Below are positions 22,401 to 35,117 of a DNA stretch of 64,000 nucleotides, one piece after another (within the stretch, counting starts at the first letter, position 1; the number at the start of each line of letters is the position of its first letter). Both the position numbers and the translations under genes were made by a program. Origin of the DNA: Turbatrix aceti (lineage: Eukaryota; Nematoda; Chromadorea; Rhabditida; Panagrolaimidae); assembly GCA_963969345.1 (NCBI GenBank), contig OZ017766.1, positions 9,238,001 to 9,302,000 of the forward strand, written 5' to 3'. Below the pieces are notes generated by a model that was given only the letters and a program-made list of their open reading frames with translations, searched no databases and was not told where the DNA came from.

Positions 22401-25400
22401 AAAAAAATTGATATTTGCAATTTTTGTTTTTGGAAAACTCGCGAGCGAGGTCATCTAGGAAAAAAACAGCGTTCACGCGAGGATTAATCGGGAGAGAGAA
22501 ACAGTCAGGATTTGTATTATTATTCCAGGATCCATGGAATGAGTCACACGGTTACACGGGTTACGTTACACAAAAATGAATGAACAAATAAATGTGTAAG
22601 TATTCAGTCTTCATCTTTGGCGGGGTTGTCATCAGACTCGGACTCGGCTCGGGAGGGAGCTTCGTCGGGAACTTCTGAAAAATGAATGAATGCAATGAAT
22701 GTGAATGATTATGCGTAGCACACTGGATATTTATTCTGGCTTTATAGGCTCCGCCCCGTGTTGGTTGAAGTTTCTCCGATCAGTGTCCGTAAAAAAAGTC
22801 TATCTCAGTCAGTATTCACCAAAAAAAATGTAAAATGTAAAATGCAAAAAGGCAGGTAGAGTCACGAGTGTCGTGTCTGTCGTACTATGTACATGCATAT
22901 GTATCGGAGTGCAAGATGTACCGTGTGATCTGTACATAAGATTGATCGACGACCAAAAAAAGTGGGTTATTTGCGTCCCCGATAAACCAGATACCAACAA
23001 AAATCACGTGTGTGTTGGCGTGAAAGTTCAAAAAACCACGTTTTTGGATAATTTTTGGGGGTTGAATGGAATTTTTTGTATGTATTTACTTGCCTGGATT
23101 CTGGGAAACTCCTCCATCGTCTTCTACGGCGTCTTCCTTGGCGTAGATAGGCTCCAGATTTTGTTCGGGTTCATCTTCCTGTAACCCGGTAGACATCATG
23201 TTAGGAAGATCGTACGTCACAACCCGGCCAACATCCTTTACCTTCGTTAGAGCCGATTGAAACCATCCTCCGAGAGCGAGTGTGCCCATTTGAGCTGCAA
23301 CAAGAGAGAAAAAAAAAGACTGCATAGTAGTACCGAATGAGAAATTCCCAGACAGGCGCCAGCCAGCTGCAAGTCAGCACCCCTCCTTGGCTATCAATGA
23401 TCATAAAAATCTGAACTTAACCCAGCAAAAAAAAAAAAAAAAAAAACTTGTGACCTGGCGCCGGCGAGAACGGATGGAGCTACTGCAGCTGCGTTGTGTT
23501 ACATACATCAAAAAAAAAAAGACACACACACGCCAGATGGAATATCCCACGTTTTTTCTCCACCACTTGATCATAGGACACCACGACGGGGTAGAGGGCA
23601 AGCAACGTGACTGATAGCAGGTGCACCTGCTTCTGTCTAATGCTCCCGCTCCCGGAGCTGCTACCGTTAATTGAAACAAAAAAAATGAGACTGACTTGAA
23701 AGAGTGATCGGGGCATGCATGACTTTTTAACTATTTAACTAACACCCCACCGAACATCGAGGATCTGTGAGTGATCACGATGGCCTGAGGGGAGACGCCA
23801 ATCAGTTTAGTAGTATGTATGACTTGAGTTTACTACTAATCCAATCACGCCGGGAAAATGCCTAACTAACTATTTATTTGAAAGAAGAAATAAATAAATT
23901 TGCCCTCGAGTCAAACAACACCTGCGAGTCATATGGCATCCATCGTCTGACAGGCACAGAAATTTATGGCTATCTGATATTTATTATGCTGACGCAAGGT
24001 TTTTGGAGGAAACAAAAGTTGAAAAAAAAACTGGATAAAATTATTTTTGGAAGAACAAATTGCCTGAAATTTATTTATCTGGAAAACAAAAAAATAAACG
24101 TGATTCGCAATTTTTTTAATTTTATTAATGCATTATGTGATTTTAAAAAAAAAAAAGAGATAAAAGTTGTCATTTGTCTGGAGGAAATAAAAAAACCTAA
24201 CAAAGGCCGATGAGGCAATAAAATACATAAATAAATTCGTTTATTGTTTCCATTTGTTCCAGGAGAGCGGTTTTCTCTTTGATTGAATTTTATTAAAAAG
24301 ATAAACGATTTTTTTAAATTGGCTAAACTTGTTTGTTTTTTGTAATGTGAAAGTTTGTAAAACAATAATTCAGGTGTCAAAAAAAATTTTAACAAAAGGA
24401 TTCAGGAGGAATTTTCCTGAAAGCAGAGAACATTTTTTAAGAAAAAAATTATTATTCAAATTTTTGCCTGTCTTCAATTTTTTAGAGCCAAGTGAACAAT
24501 CGAGCTGGTTGGATTGGTATAAATTTTTTATCGGATTTTGATGGAAATTCAGTTGAAAAAAAATTTAAAAATCCACTGCAAAAAACCCCAAAATTGTACA
24601 TAAATGTATATTTTTTTTAAACTGATGTCGTCAAATCCAATTTTCGATAAATTATGCCGTAAAAGTTTCTTTTTTTTTTTGGAATTCCCAGACATTTTTT
24701 CAATGACTGATTTCAGTAACACTATTTTTCCATGAAAAACCTGAGCATCATTGCTGCTTTTTTTTCCAATGTCAGACTGATTGCTCGTTGCATCACTTTG
24801 AAAAAAAACCGTAGAAGCAAAACTTAGAAATTTTTGCCGAGTTAAAAATGTATTTTCAATTTTTGTGTTTATAAAAATGCACTTCAAACTTTTCAAAGCT
24901 GTAACAAATTTTCCCAAGCAAAAAAAAATTATTTTACAGATTTTTTTACTGAAATCAATAAAAGTTTAATCTAATGCGACATTTTGACCATATTGCACCA
25001 TATAATTCCCAAGAAAAATACCTCTGCAGTGCTTTTAAAAAACAGCTGTGCTCAAAAACCAATAACTTTTTGCACATGTCTTTCTCACTTTTTTTACAAA
25101 ATAAAAAAATGTAGACAAATGAATGCATAATGCACCGTGAATAAAAGTTTGCTTTTCCAATGCAGCGATCAAAGCTGACGCAAAACCCGTGACTTTTTAC
25201 CCCACCAATGTCTGAATTTACGTCATTGTTCTCGCGGGAGAGGAAAAAAAAAAGAAAGGGGGGATGACTCTCACCTGTGGCAGTTGCCCGTTCGATGTAG
25301 GGCTTGGAGGTTATACGTAATTCAGCTGACTTCTTCATGGCTCTTGCGGCTGAAAATGTGGATCACGACAAGCCACGCACGGCAAGGCAAGCAGATTAGG

Positions 25401-26930
25401 GGGATGAAACATTTTTTTGATGGGTTGGTTAGTCTGCAGTCAGCATTCATCATCATCAACAAACAAACAAACAAGCGTGTGTTGTAAAAAATGATTAGTT
25501 GGGAAAAATTACAGGTAAATAATTTTAAAAAAATTGAAAAAGGATTAAAAAAATAACCTGCTTGATTGGTTTTGGTTTCGGCAACCGCTGTTGCTCTCTC
25601 AACACTTTTATTTGTTGCCACGAGTCCTTCCTTGGTCTTTTTTGCTGCTTTCTCGGCTAAAATGGTGGTTTTTAAAATACATATTTATTTAATAATTTTT
25701 TTGCATTTTGTAAAACATTTTTTTAATCATTTTTTTAGAATTATGTATGTTTATGAATAAAAAAATTATGCTAAAAAATAACAAAAAAATACTTTTTTTG
25801 AAAAAGTCACAAACAAACACGGACGTTTTGAAAATTTTGTAGGCGAATTGAAAAAATATTTTGGCAGTGTGTGTGACCCGAACAAACGTGCATATTATTT
25901 TTATCATTTGTGCAAAATTTTGTTTCCCCGAATACAAAAACAATAAAATTGGGTAATTTGCGTTTCCTTGTTTTTTTGTGGGTTTTGAAACGAATTTGTA
26001 TGGCTAAATTTGATGAATCTTTTTTTTTTGCCATTTTTTCAATTTGGACAAATACATCGATTTTGTTAATTTGGACAAATACAAGTACATATTTGCTCGA
26101 TCAATCAGAAATTCTCCAAATTCCGATAAGCTGAAGTTTTGTTCTGTTTTAAATATTTATAAAATATTTTACTCTTTTTGCATTCATTTTCAATTTATAA
26201 ACAAACTTATAAAAAAAATTATAAAAATTATAAACAATGTTCGTAAAATCAATAAATTTTCTGCATTAATGAAAAAAGCAATAATTTACAAATCTGTATT
26301 TAAGCGGCAATAAAAACTGCAGTCAACTTTTTACAAAAAAAATCTAAAAAAAGTCCTAAAAAAACCTACAGTTTAGAATCGGCAATCGATCAAATACCAA
26401 AAAGGCGGAGTTTCGAGTAAACAGAACTTTTTTTTATCAATACATATTATCCAATATGCACGTACAGCTTTGGTTTTTGGTTAGAATATCGAAGGTGTCA
26501 AAAATCGGGAAAAAACCATAGATTGGGCAAAAAAATGTTTTAAAAAAATTCGTAATCAATTTTTTTGGTGTAATGAAATTATTCAAAAACAGATGTCGGC
26601 AATACATATTTTTTATACTCGCATAAGTTTTGCCCATCAAACAATCATATGCCAATCCACGTGTTTCAACACGAATTTTTTTTTTAAATATTTTTTCCCG
26701 CAAATATTTAAAAAAAAAACTCACCCAGTTCGTCGGATTTCTGAGACGCAGCGTCCACAGCCTTGGAAGCTTCGTCTCCGAGAAGTCGCATATCTCTTCG
26801 TGCAGATATTCCAAATTGAGATGCCGCTATCTTTGCTCTGTCTGCTGAAAACAAATATTTACAAATGCATGCAAAAAAAATGAGAGAGTAATAACAACAA
26901 CGTACTGAAATCGTCCTCCCGATTCGACAT
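19414..26930 (-). CDS. LEA/perilipin-like modular Ala/Pro-rich protein, complete copy
   Basis: Long form of 1024 residues from eight exons: 26906-26930, 26725-26844, 25558-25656, 25275-25349, 23094-23294, 22114-22395, 21923-22039, 19414-21569. Every intron is phase 1. The ATG at 26930 follows a TTTTTTTCAG acceptor (likely trans-splicing). The N-terminal exons encode charged Ala-rich helices (AEKAAKKTKEGLVATNKS), as in LEA proteins. The last exon has an EPAAPEVPAA repeat tract of about 400 residues, then roughly 11-residue repeats such as VVEGTKSGVTTVAGAVG. These resemble perilipin, synuclein and LEA group 3 amphipathic helices that bind lipid surfaces or protect dry proteins. Intron 5 uses a GC donor (AG|GCAAGT). 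No signal peptide. The function is inferred from composition only; further exons may exist at 23.3-25.2 kb. Confidence 0.65.
22604..22674 (-). other. Alternative terminal exon of the LEA/perilipin-like gene
   Basis: A 71-nt exon with a TTTTTCAG acceptor reads VPDEAPSRAESESDDNPAKD and then ED-stop when joined in phase 1 to the preceding acidic exon (EDAVEDDGGVSQNP). Using it gives a short 196-residue form without the Ala/Pro-rich and 11-mer repeat parts. Skipping it joins the same donor in frame to the exon at 22395. The equivalent in copy 1 is 9430-9500. Confidence 0.55.
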
Positions 26931-28766
26931 TGCGCTTACCTGAAAAAAAAGTCAACTCAAATCAATCATCATTCGTAAAACCACAAAAAATTTGCAAAAA
27001 AAAACGAAGATCGAGAAAATGTAAAATTTAGCGTTAAAAAAAAAGTGATTTTTGTTGTTCGTATCAGAACAAAAAAAAAGAAGAGTAATAAACGATAATT
27101 GGCAGCGCTGGTGATCAATTTTTATGACCTGCCGCGGCAGGTGAAAGCAAGTAATATGTAAAAGCTGGGAAAAGAAAGGCGAGAGTGATGACAACGAACA
27201 GAGAAATGAGGGATGCGAAAAACAAAAAAAAACAGAGTGAGAGAAAGAAACTTAGTTATTTAGTAAAGCAAGCACACAAGCTGCAGGCAGGTGGGAGCCC
27301 AGTCCCGCGGCTTGGCCCGGCAGCAACGTCAGCAAGTTTTGTCGCGGTCCGGACAAAAGTACTGAACTGAAGGCAACAAAGGTTCCCAGCTGGCTTGGCC
27401 GTTAGGTGAATGGTGTTCTTTGCTCTAGAGCGGGTCAAAAATTTAGGTAATCCGGACCGGGCTCTTTTGCCGTAGTCCAAATTTTTTAGAAACATTTTGG
27501 CATTTTTGAACAAAAAAATTCTTTTGAAAACTTTTTTTAAACGTTTTTTAAAGGCGTTTTGAGAAAAGTTACATATGTATATGTTCAAAATACTTGAAAG
27601 TTACTGTAAAAAAAGTAACGGTATAAAACGCGGTTAAAAAAACAGTTCCTAAAACAATTTTTTTTATTAAAAAAAATTGTGCCACTATTGTGTTGATTTT
27701 TGTCATCAAAAAAATACATTTCCAAAAAAAATTTACTGTCAAAATGTAATTCCAAAAATAATTTAAAACAAAAATTCCTGACTTTTTCTTCGTCCAAATT
27801 AATTCCGAAGACCCACAAAGTAGTTCAAAATAAACCGAGTAACCTACAAACCCTCACATTTGCAGTCTACCTGCCTACGCGCACCCCCGGATGAACGAAC
27901 TCACGAGAAATTCACTCCCTGTGCGCGTGTACGCGCGTGCGAAGTAAGCCTCAAGTCAGGCTGTTATATTTATTTATTTATTTAAAATTATGTACTATAC
28001 CTCGCAGCTTGGTTGTGTGTACGAAAAATCACGTAGACAACCTCAAACGAACGTGAACGCACCCAGAAAAATTGTTGGGTAATGATAGATTGACTGACAG
28101 GATGATAGGCTAGGTAGAGTACAGGGTGATCTCTGGGAAGCCTCATGCCTCAGAGTGAACAGATGCAAGCTGTTGTTTTGTTGAACGAAGGTTCGCAGCA
28201 GATTAGTAACTGTCAGAATTTTTTTTTCTGCACATTGATAAAAAATTTATGTTTTTATTTTGTTTATCTGAAGATGATAAAAAGTGTCGCGTTTGAAATT
28301 ACGGTGACAAAAGATCATTTTTTTTGTTTCCGACATTTTTGTGCTCAGTTTTTGAAAATATGCTAATTTGCATTAATTGAAAAAATGACCGTTGAACTTT
28401 GAGTAACAATCAAAAAATTGTAAACGCTCAAATTTATTAATAACAATTATGTTTAATGTCACCCCCAAAATTTTCCCAAATTTTTTTTTATCCGGTAGAG
28501 TTAATTTGTCGGTTGTTTATAAACAGGTTTTTTGTTATCCAAATTCACACATCCACACTGAAATCTTGATTGATGTGGATATATACTCATGTAAGAGTTT
28601 CAAGACGACCCCTCAAGCGTTGTTAATTAATTACAAAATAGGTCATGGAAGAAAGAGAGAGTGAATAAGGATGTTTGCGTTTTGCGCGTCTGGGATGCAA
28701 CTGGTTTGCCAACCCCATCCCTTTCCAAACCCATCGGGTTTTCGAATTAACAGGTTGGAAAATAAC
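26931..28766. other. Intergenic, AT-rich
   Basis: Between the likely start of the LEA/perilipin-like gene and a MITE. Contains long A and T runs and a GC-richer patch at 27290-27400, but no convincing exon or RNA gene. Upstream regulatory DNA is likely here but cannot be pinned down. Confidence 0.4.
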
Positions 28767-29305
28767 CAGAGTTGTTTAATTCGACAATTTTCAGCGCTCG
28801 CTCTGCTCGCGCTCTTTGAGCAATTCAATTTTCCGTGCTCGCTCTGCTCATGCTCTTTGAGTTCCTAAAATTTTCGCGCTCGCTCCGCTCGCGCTCTTTT
28901 ATTCTCAGATCCTCTGCTCTTGCTCTGCTCACGCTCGTGAGTTGAGCAGGAGCGAGCAATGAGCGAAAATGGCTCACACAAGAAAAGTGAATTTTGAGTC
29001 ACAAATTCAGTCCTTCGCGAAAAGAAAGACCGCATATTGCTTGGAGATACCCCCAACATCGTGTTTTTGATCGAAACTACCAGTATTTTAGTATTTGTAG
29101 CACTAAATTTATAGTGAGCAGTGCTCATTTTAAAAATTTCTCGCGCTCGCTCTGCTCGCGCTCTTTGAGCAATTCAACTTTTCGTGCTCGCTCTGCTCAT
29201 GCTCATTGAGCACTCCAATTTTTCGCGCTCGCTCCGCTCGCGCTCGTGAGTTGAGCAGGAGCGAGCAGTGAGCAGGAGCAATTTGGTGAGCATCGAACAA
29301 CTCTG
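28767..29305. mobile_element. hAT-type MITE, family 1, copy 1
   Basis: 539 bp with imperfect terminal inverted repeats starting CAGAGTTGTT and an 8-bp target duplication AAAATAAC at 28759-28766 and 29306-29313. CAGNG-type ends and an 8-bp duplication are hallmarks of hAT elements. The inside is built of GCTCGCTCTGCTCGCGCTC-like direct and inverted repeats and has no transposase ORF. The second copy, of equal length, is at 60247-60785. Confidence 0.85.
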
Positions 29306-29886
29306 AAAATAACGAATCGACAATGTACTATGTTTTGATCACGTTGTAACCTTTTTTGTCGACGATTCATTCGGGAGTCAAGTTTTAATTTGATGAAAGC
29401 GAAAACAAGCAAATCCCATGTCATCAATCTTTTCATGACATTTTCTAAGCTTTATAATTTTTTTTTAGGTTTTATTGGTCAATCGATGTACGTAGAAAAA
29501 AATAAATAGTATCATTCAACAAATTAGGAACGCAAAAAAAAGACAAAATAAAAAATTGTACTCTGATGTCGGTCAACAGGCAGTGTGGGTGGGTTCCGGG
29601 TTGTAGCCAATAAATAATAAATATCGGAATTAACAATAAATAAGTATAAAAAAAAATTAGGCACACAAAAACAATGTCCAGGTTTTTTTGAATTTTAAAT
29701 TTGCCGTCAAAAGCGCACGTCTTGAAACTTTTCGTGTCGAGAACCTTCGAAATTAAAAAACTCGAAAAAAATGAACGTTCTTTTTTTCCTTTTTTTGAGG
29801 TTTCGTCGTGTATTTTAACTAAAAAATTGATGGATTTTGGTTAGGCAAGCAAATAGGATGTAGTATGTACCATGGAAAAAAATGGT
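29306..29886. other. Intergenic
   Basis: 581 bp of AT-rich DNA between the MITE and the 3' end of the MLT-10-like gene. One TTTTCGTGTCGAGAACC motif at about 29729 is a dispersed repeat of this genome. Nothing else seen. Confidence 0.4.
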
Positions 29887-32830
29887 CTAACTGAGCCAAG
29901 AAGGCGAAAGGACGACCTCAGCAATGGCGAGAGGTGAGAGGATGAGGGGCGAAAGCGCGTAGGGCGAAAGTACGACGGCAAACAGAGCCTGTGGGGAGAG
30001 AATCAGAGGCGAAAGGACGAAGGGTGATAGAACGAGGGGAGAACCAACCATAGGATTGAGAATGAGAGGATTGAGGACGAGGGGAGAGAGAACGATGGGG
30101 GTAAAGACTTCGGGAGAGAGAATGAGGGGCGAGAGAACGAGTGGGGTAAGGACGATGGGGTTGAAAATTCCGGGACAAAGAATAAGGGGATGCAGGACGA
30201 GGGGAGAGAGTACGAGGGGTGAAAAGATCATGGGAGAAAGAATCAGAGGCGAGAGGACACGAGGACTCAGAATCAGGGGAATAAATACCCAGGGCGAGAG
30301 GATGATAGGACCGAGGACAGCGGGGGTACCGACGATGGGTGAAAAGACGAGGGGCGAGAGGATGACAGCCTGTGACAGGATGGGAGCTGCGTAGATGATG
30401 GGGAAGAAGACCAACGGTGAGAGAATGATACCGGCCTGACGCTTGGAACGACGTCTGTTGCCGAGTTCAGCGAGCACGTGAATATCTTTTTCAATCATTC
30501 CGTGCAAGTTTGACTGTGTCAAATTGGCATTCATGAGTTTCTCATACGCGACAGAATCATTTGTCGGGGAATTCGGGCCGTAGATCATTTCAATTTGTTC
30601 CGGAGACAAAAGTGCAAAACCAGTCGAATTGAGTTCCCTCAACTGATTTTTGGAATATGTACCCATGAGTTTTTCAAAAGTCTCAATCTTTTCCCCCTCA
30701 TGATCGCCGTAGAGGGTCGTGACGTTCTTCTTCGAGAAGTACATCGGCTGACCGTCTTTGCCCTTCATCTTGTCGGTGTACTTCTTCTTCTTCTTTGCCA
30801 TGTCATCCGAAAATTCGTCTTCAATTTCCTCAGCGTGCTTTTCAATGTCCGCAGCTTCGATGATGAGGTTAAGCCACTCATCCTGGTCGGCATCTGTGAA
30901 TGTCTTGACCATGTTCGGCAGACTGGTAAGACCCTCGAGGCCCTTGCCTTCGCTGTGGAGACTGAATAGGGACGGGGAGAGGATGTTTTCCTGGAAAACA
31001 AAATTTTTATGTTAAATTGCATAACTGAAGTAAAACTTACGGTATTATTGGTGTTTTCCTCGGGAACAACGCTAAAGAATCGAGGAGACGCGATTTTGAG
31101 GGTCTTCTGATCAAAGTTTGAGGTATTCTTGCCCATGACGCTGTAGCCAACTTTGATGCCGTCGCGCAGCATGTTGAGGAACTTGCGCATGGGATCGGAA
31201 GCCTTCTTGAATTTTTCGTCATTGGCAAGTTTGAGAATGTCAGATTCGTTTTCAGGATCAATCTGAAATTTTTTGAACGTCATTTTTTTGATTTTTTTGG
31301 GTTTTCAAGTTTAAAAAAAAACTTACATCACCAAGCTTTCCACCCTTTTCACCGAGGAAACGGTATGCAACTTGCTGGAGCATGTCAATTTCAGATTCCG
31401 GATCAAAAGGCATGTTGTTGGGTCGTTTGCCTTCCTTTTCCTTCTTCTTCCTAAGCGCATTTGCCTGACGAACCCTCTGAATGGCATATTTCCAGTTGGT
31501 AGCCTCAGTCTTGTTTTTGGATTGAACGAGGGATTTAAGCAACATCCGAGCCACGCCTCCAAGAGGCGAGATATTGTTGTCCTTGGATGCGAGGTTGTAG
31601 CCACTGCGTGAGACGGGTCGTGGCAACTCGCCCTTCAGCGAAGCATATCGACGAACACGCGGCACGTGAACGGCTTCGTCGTCTTCGTCTTCATCGGCAA
31701 CAGCAAAGGATCCAACCCATTTTGAGTCATCTTCCTGCTTGGGTGGAATAACCGGAACAGTGGGTACACGTCGAAGCTTTTCGGCTGAAGGTCCACGGTT
31801 GGAACGAATTCGATCCGTTGATGTCGGAATGAGGTTGTCACCTGTCTGGACAAAAGGTGACGCGCTGTCTTCGAAGGCTTTTTGCCAGCTGAGTTTTTGT
31901 TCTAAAATATTTATTTATATAAAAAAATTAGGATGTGCACACTTTTTTTTATCGATGAAATAAATAAATACATAAATGATCGATCAAAAAAAACCTGTGT
32001 GAACTGCATTCTTATCTTTTTTTGCCCTGATTTCAATTTCATGTACATTGTACGTACTTCGGTGAAATCTGTCATTCCCGTTTTAAACCTGATCAAAACT
32101 GGTTTTTTAATTTTCTCTGGGTCAGGAAGTCTTTTTTTCATTTTTTTTTTCAAGTAATCATTTGTGGAAAATGATCAAAAATGTACATATGTCTTTAAAG
32201 TTCAAATAGGCAACCCCATCTGGGTCAGACATTGCAAGGGGCAGGGCCAAGACAGGTGACAGGTGAATTCAATCACGCCCCCTTCCACTTTTTTTTTCAA
32301 TCACACCAGACCGACTATTTTTTTTTGCTCGCGATGTTTGCTCATATTTTTTTTTCTATTTTTGTCCAAAAATTGTTCAATGTTCTATAAAAACCAACCA
32401 TTTTTCTTGGGCTTGTAAGGTCCGCTTTCTTGCCGGTGTTTGAGCAGCTTGCTGACACACTCGGCGTGTTTGAAAGAATCCTTGGCCTGCTTCGAGCATG
32501 CCGTCAGATCTGCTCGAACATCAGGATGGACTTCTGGGAGCCTAGAAAAAAATTTTTGAAATATTTAATTTTGGATTCAAAAACATAAAAAAAAATTTTT
32601 TTTTGGAAATTTGAAAAAAAAAGTAAAATGTCTAAAAAAACTCACGTCTTGGCAGCGAAAGCAGCCATGAGGCCGGAGTAAGCCTGGTCGGACCAGTGAG
32701 TGAAGAGCTCGATGGAGCCGGCCTCATTGATCGGGACCTCGAGGGCGGCATCCTTATACCTTGTCTTGGGTTCTTCGGCAAAGCTGAGAACAATGACAGC
32801 CGCCGTGATGAGGAGTGCTCTGAGAATCAT
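29887..32830 (-). CDS. MLT-10-family moulting protein
   Basis: 742 residues in five exons: 32646-32830, 32399-32541, 31327-31901, 31041-31262, 29887-30990. The ATG at 32830 opens a signal peptide (MILRALLITAAVIVLSFA). The central part carries the nematode moulting-cycle domain (NMLRDGIKVGYSVMG, ENILSPSLFSLH, LLSPEQIEMIYGPNS). After an RRRSKRQAG site, which looks like a proprotein cleavage site, the last 190 residues are hydrophobic repeats of the form ILSPLVLSPLIL, a hallmark of C. elegans MLT-10 and its paralogues. Those are secreted by the hypodermis and needed for shedding and remaking cuticle. Introns are 48-104 bp, the longest being the first. Orthology to one C. elegans paralogue was not resolved. 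Confidence 0.88.
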
Positions 32831-35032
32831 CGCCTTGCCTGTGTCTATGATTACCACCAAACAACACCCTGTGGTAATGTTTTATTATCCACTTTATACT
32901 ACCCTTTCGTGGATGTCTGACGTTTGCCCTGCCTTCTAATATCTTTCCTTTCTTTCACGGGCGTATGTACATATGTACATCCATTTACCGTAAAGTGAGT
33001 GTAAAGTATGTGCGTATATCCCATCCATCCCTTGCTTCTTGCCTTCCCCTTCAAAAACCGGATATCTTTCGGATTTCTTTTGTTTCAATCCGTTTTTGGC
33101 TTAACCGTGCTCTCCTGATTTCCTGGTAAAAATGTACATAAATGTCTCCGCCCAATTCTTGGCGACGTCGTCGGTCGTCGTCCGGAAGACCCGTCAATGA
33201 TTGCTTACGGCAAAGCCTGTTTGATTCAAAACCACCACTCTTGGATCCCCCCTACCAATTTTTTCCTGCTTTCACTACTGATCGTACCCGCGACAGCTGA
33301 CGTTTCAAGCATTTTTGAAAATTACATTCGACATCTTTTTTTTCCAACATGGTTGGTAGCCAAAAACGAGAATGATGCCCACAACTACCAGTTTGTACCC
33401 AAATAAATCATAGATAGCGAACGAACACAAATAATGTCCGCTGACCGCACTCAATTAATATTTATTATTTTTATTAATAAAAATTTCATCCGTTCATTGG
33501 ATCGTAAAAAGCAATTCACAAATTTTGAAATATATAAAATTATTTACGAATTTGAAAATAAACAAGCAAGACTATATATAACCTCCAAGACCTCCGTTTT
33601 AACTGCCTATAAGAGATCAAACGTCGCATAAAAAATGAAAATTTATTGCTCCGATTAAATCTTTGGCGGCCGACAGTTACGGTAATTTATGAGCACTGAA
33701 AAAAGTGTCTGAGCCTACAGAGTGCAAAAATAGACAAATTGACAATCAGATCTAATTTTTTGTTTACTGGCAGGGATAAAGCATCTAGAGTGCTAATTTT
33801 TTGTTATAATAGCCTTTTTTAACACATTTGAGAATTCTAAAAACAATTTGTAACCCACACAAAATAAATTTATCACTTCTGTGTTGAAAAAAACGTTTGC
33901 CTTAAAAACGGTGTTTGTAATTTTGACAGTTCGTAACTGTTGTTTTAGTTAAATATCTTAATTTTTTTAATTTTTTAATTTTGATTTTTTTAGTAAAAAT
34001 ATTTTTGCTTAGCATTTTTTTTTAACAAATTTGAAACTCTTTAATTTACTGTGTCTTTAATATTCAATTTTTATAATTTTTATATGCTACATTTTTTGTT
34101 TGCAAAATTTTGCACGCAGCTTTTCGAGTGCCTTTTACTACACTTTTTCACTTATTCTACAATTTCTCAGTCATATTTTTGCGTCATAAACAATTTTGCA
34201 ACGACCTCATTCATAAACTCTTCATTTGAACAATTTTGTTTCTTGAAATTATTAAATTAAAATCAAAATTTTTTAAATACCGACAATTGAAATTTCACCC
34301 GTTGACCCGTGTTACGAACGAACACGATTGTGACAAAATTATGTTCGCTACAGTAAACATCTGAAAGGTTTGGTTTGTGTCACGGACGACATTTGAATAC
34401 ATCCACGTCCTCACGTGCACGTGCATAGTGCACATATTCGTGTGATTTTAAAAAGGTCTAATTAACGGATGCATGTTTCATGCGCGCGTACACACAGCGT
34501 AATCTTTGAAGATTCTGTGATGACTGACTGTGTGCGTATACGTTTGTACGTATACATACGGAGTACGTATCTCTCTGTCATGATCATGCTGACATGTCTC
34601 GATACTGTTGTACGCAGTTCTCACAGTCATCAGTCAGCGAGAAAAAAAAGATTGATCGTTATAGGACAACGAGTCTGAAAGTACAAAGTACCCGTTAATC
34701 ATACAATACTTCCTTGGTTTATTTACGTGCACAAGTTACATAAACTACATTAGATTCTTTTAAAATTACATCATTGCAAATTTAAAATTTATAAATTATT
34801 TCTTTGGCTAAATATAATGGGAATTACGGTAAACTTTAATATTGTTGTTTTCATATGTGGATTCCTGTCCTGATAAACTACTTTTGTTGTTCCTTTTTTC
34901 TTTTTTTAATAAGATCGATCATGGCACTAATATTTACTTTGATAGATTTGTTACCCGTTTAAAATTATTTCATTTATTAAAATGTAGACAGAACTTACTG
35001 TAACCTGTAGAACTACTTTATTTTTTTCGTTA

Positions 35033-35117
35033 GGTCATTTATTTCACCATTACTCAGTGGTTAGTTATCATTAGACCAGATGCTAGAAGGCACAAATGAT
35101 GTCCATGTAGGCGTAAT
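35033..35117 (-). mobile_element. LINE 3' end
   Basis: About 85 bp matching the last part of the LINE at 1724-2380 in inverse orientation (CACCATTACTCAGTGGTTAG), with a short TAAA-type tail. A 5'-truncated insertion. Confidence 0.7.

Larger units (their letters stand above)
17814..23576. repeat. Segmental duplication block B, copy 2
   Basis: Partner of 4646-10402. The offset rises from 13160 to 13174 because of small indels, among them a 12-bp in-frame insertion in the Ala/Pro-rich exon. Confidence 0.9.

Noticed and set aside
23600..23700. Candidate extra exon (minus strand, PGAGALDRSR) between known LEA-gene exons
   Set aside because: The acceptor is weak and the donor would be phase 2, unlike every other exon of the gene; not supportable without cDNA.
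28767..29305. Array of GCTCGCTCTGCTCGCGCTC-like repeats as a CRISPR or satellite
   Set aside because: Units are irregular, occur in both orientations, have no unique spacers, and lie inside a MITE with matching ends and target duplication.
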